Shown here in pieces: positions 62,601-64,000 of a DNA stretch of 64,000 bases. The notes under the pieces were generated by a model. That model did not search any database. It worked only from the letters and a program-made list of their open reading frames with translations, and had not been told where the DNA came from. The DNA is from Nomia melanderi (Eukaryota > Arthropoda > Insecta > Hymenoptera > Halictidae). How positions within the stretch are numbered: position 1 is the first letter of the stretch; each line of letters starts with the position of its first letter. A program made the position numbers and the translations under genes. Location: positions 34,629,160 to 34,693,159 of the forward strand of contig NC_134999.1 of the NCBI RefSeq assembly GCF_051020985.1. The letters run 5' to 3'.

Positions 62601-63026
62601 CCATGAAAATCTCCGTCGAGATCTTTGATCCACATACGAAGCTCGCCTGTTCGGCGGCTGGTGCGCAGGTACCCACGTACGTATATGTACACGGAACACA
62701 CGACACGTTCGATGGTTCGGGCGCACGTGAGAGGTGCATCTCGTTTCCGTGCGGCGAATCCGTTGACGGGTTACGATACTATTTCGAAATTCAAATAAAC
62801 GACCATTCCCTCGGGTTGCTCGGCACGCCGTCTCCCTTCGCACTGGTTATTTAAAGTCGGAAATAGTATTCAGAACGGTCCGGTGCTCGTTCGATTTTAG
62901 TCCCATTGATCGACGCGTCCTCGATCGATCCCGAAGGAAATAAATTAGTCTTCCTTTGTACAATTTATACAAGCGGCACTCGAGTCGTCGGTGCCGTCGC
63001 GACCGTCCCGCCGCCGGGGACGTCCC
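59652..63026. other. Intergenic region between ITG-like and filzig-type genes
   Basis: Mixed composition, with GC-rich patches at 60100-60320 and 61550-61640. Open frames such as 60093-60380 (-) have no recognisable content. No RNA gene or repeat family seen. It should contain the ITG-like promoter with a 5' UTR exon, and the 3' UTR of the protease gene. Confidence 0.45.
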
Positions 63027-64000
63027 TCAGTTCCCTAATCCTCTGGTCCCGGTAACACCCTGCAGCCAGGGCTTGAAGTAGGTGGTCCTCATGTAGACGC
63101 CGGGCAGATAAGGCGCGGCGCATTTGATCCCGTGCGACACCGTGCCCACCAAAAACCATCGTCCGTCCGGTCGCTGCATCACCAACGGACCGCCGCTGTC
63201 ACCCTGAGGAACGACAGGCGGCTTGACGCACCGTTCAATTTCAAGAAACGGATAACGGCATCCCGATTTCCTTTGCCGCGCGAGCGAGGAACGAATGAAT
63301 TACGAAGCCGCTTAATAACACGAAGAAGTAGCAAGTAGAGTGCGGTTCGCGATGCAAATGCAGATTTCTACGGACTAATTTCCTGAGAATGGAATTAATC
63401 AGGAGTTCACCCGAGATCCTCTGTCGCGTGTAAAACGGATGAAACGTTCACTCGCGAGGCTATCTTAATCCTCGTTGTTCGTGATACGCGAACGTGACCG
63501 TTTCACGAGCATGGTGTAAACGCGGAATTCACTGAATTTTGATCATCGCGCACGCTATAAACGCATAAAATCCGCGGCCAAGTAATAAGCTAATGGGGTT
63601 CCCGGCGGGAAATTTAATTACTCTATAAATACCTCGCAGGAGTCCTTCTGCCCAGTGGCGTATCCTGCGCAGAGGAAGCTATCGAGGATCAGCTTGGAAT
63701 GGCCGGCTGTCTGGAACATCTCCTGGCAAACGGAATTCTTTATTATGGGCACCTGGACCTCTTGGAGAGTCGATGGTACACCGCCGTCTGTAAATTAATA
63801 TCGTTTCATAAAATCACCGATCTTTTAAGTAATCCCTTCTGTATAGCTATTACCAGCGTGGAATAAGAGATCTACTCACTGTACTTCAATCGTCCCCAGC
63901 CAGTAACAGTGGCCATTCTGCCCGTATAATCGATGCCGTCTTCCGGCATACAGATCGGCACGATATGATCGTCGAACACGATCGGCGATTCCAACTCCAG
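63027..64000 (-). CDS. flz: Filzig-type trypsin-like serine protease, C-terminal part (partial)
   Basis: S1 chymotrypsin-fold protease domain of the filzig family; in flies filzig is a large transmembrane protease of cuticle-forming epithelia. Three exons are visible: 64000-63880 (open at the edge), 63787-63633, 63203-63027; phases agree, ending GTRGLGN. Seen: the region after the catalytic Asp (FDDHIVPICMP, DYTGRMATVTGWGRLKY), CQEMFQTAGH, FLCAGYATGQKDSCEGDSGGP with the catalytic serine formed across the last intron, SHGIKCAAPYLPGVYMR and the final helix TYFKPWLQGV. The Asp six residues before the catalytic Ser (KDSCEGDSGG) predicts trypsin-like Lys/Arg specificity. His and Asp catalytic residues lie beyond the window. 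Confidence 0.9.

Noticed and set aside
1..64000. CRISPR arrays, bacterial operons, phage or plasmid features
   Set aside because: Split genes with GT-AG introns and insect families throughout show this is eukaryotic nuclear DNA; no regularly spaced repeats of the CRISPR type were seen.
1..64000. tRNA or rRNA genes and complete transposable elements
   Set aside because: No A/B-box cloverleaf, rRNA core, transposase, reverse transcriptase or terminal repeat structure was convincing by eye; a covariance-model and repeat-library scan would be decisive.

Overview
The window is nuclear DNA of an insect, most likely a hymenopteran and probably a bee. Evidence: spliced genes with many 60-100 bp introns beside a few multi-kilobase ones, CpG-rich non-coding DNA, and arthropod-specific families (filzig-type protease, ITG-like neuropeptide precursor, artichoke-like LRR protein) beside conserved housekeeping genes. 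The order is an inference from the style of the proteins. All coding models were built by hand from splice consensus, reading-frame phase and family resemblance.

Layout. 1-1326 (-): 5' part of an artichoke-like extracellular LRR protein, truncated by the window edge. 4105-6112 (+): mitochondrial L-threonine 3-dehydrogenase, convergent with 6224-8291 (-) DNA primase large subunit, whose upstream region carries two canonical E2F sites. 8749-10283 (-): NUDT19-type Nudix hydrolase. 10895-11411 (-): SDHAF3. 11970-14933 (-): cysteine dioxygenase. 16004-20980 (-): an unrecognised disordered protein ending in a Cys-cluster array. 21937-29874 (-): a DCST2 (DC-STAMP/sneaky family) gene whose frame appears to run on into a 1,250-residue disordered tail. 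31325-49703 (+): class V myosin with a 9-codon first exon and a 9.3 kb first intron. 51218-54462 (-): CCT5 chaperonin, with two related C/D-box-like elements in successive introns and a perfect heat-shock element upstream. 57423-59651 (-): ITG-like neuropeptide precursor. 63027-64000 (-): C-terminal half of a filzig-type serine protease domain.

How the genes fit together. Most neighbours are functionally unrelated housekeeping genes packed closely, several tail to tail (TDH/PRIM2, myosin V/CCT5). The unusual part is 16-30 kb. There the conserved core of DCST2, a sperm membrane protein family needed for fertilisation, is followed on the same strand by about 13 kb of low-complexity, charged and Cys-patterned coding sequence with phase-compatible exon junctions. 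This is modelled as one giant DCST2 protein plus a second, similarly styled gene. Whether they are separate is the main open question.

Other points of interest: a GC-AG intron in the LRR gene, a 70 bp intron that decides between a short and a giant DCST2, stop-free introns of length divisible by three, a possible 33-nt cassette exon in myosin V, and an intron-to-intron duplication inside myosin V flanked by direct repeats.
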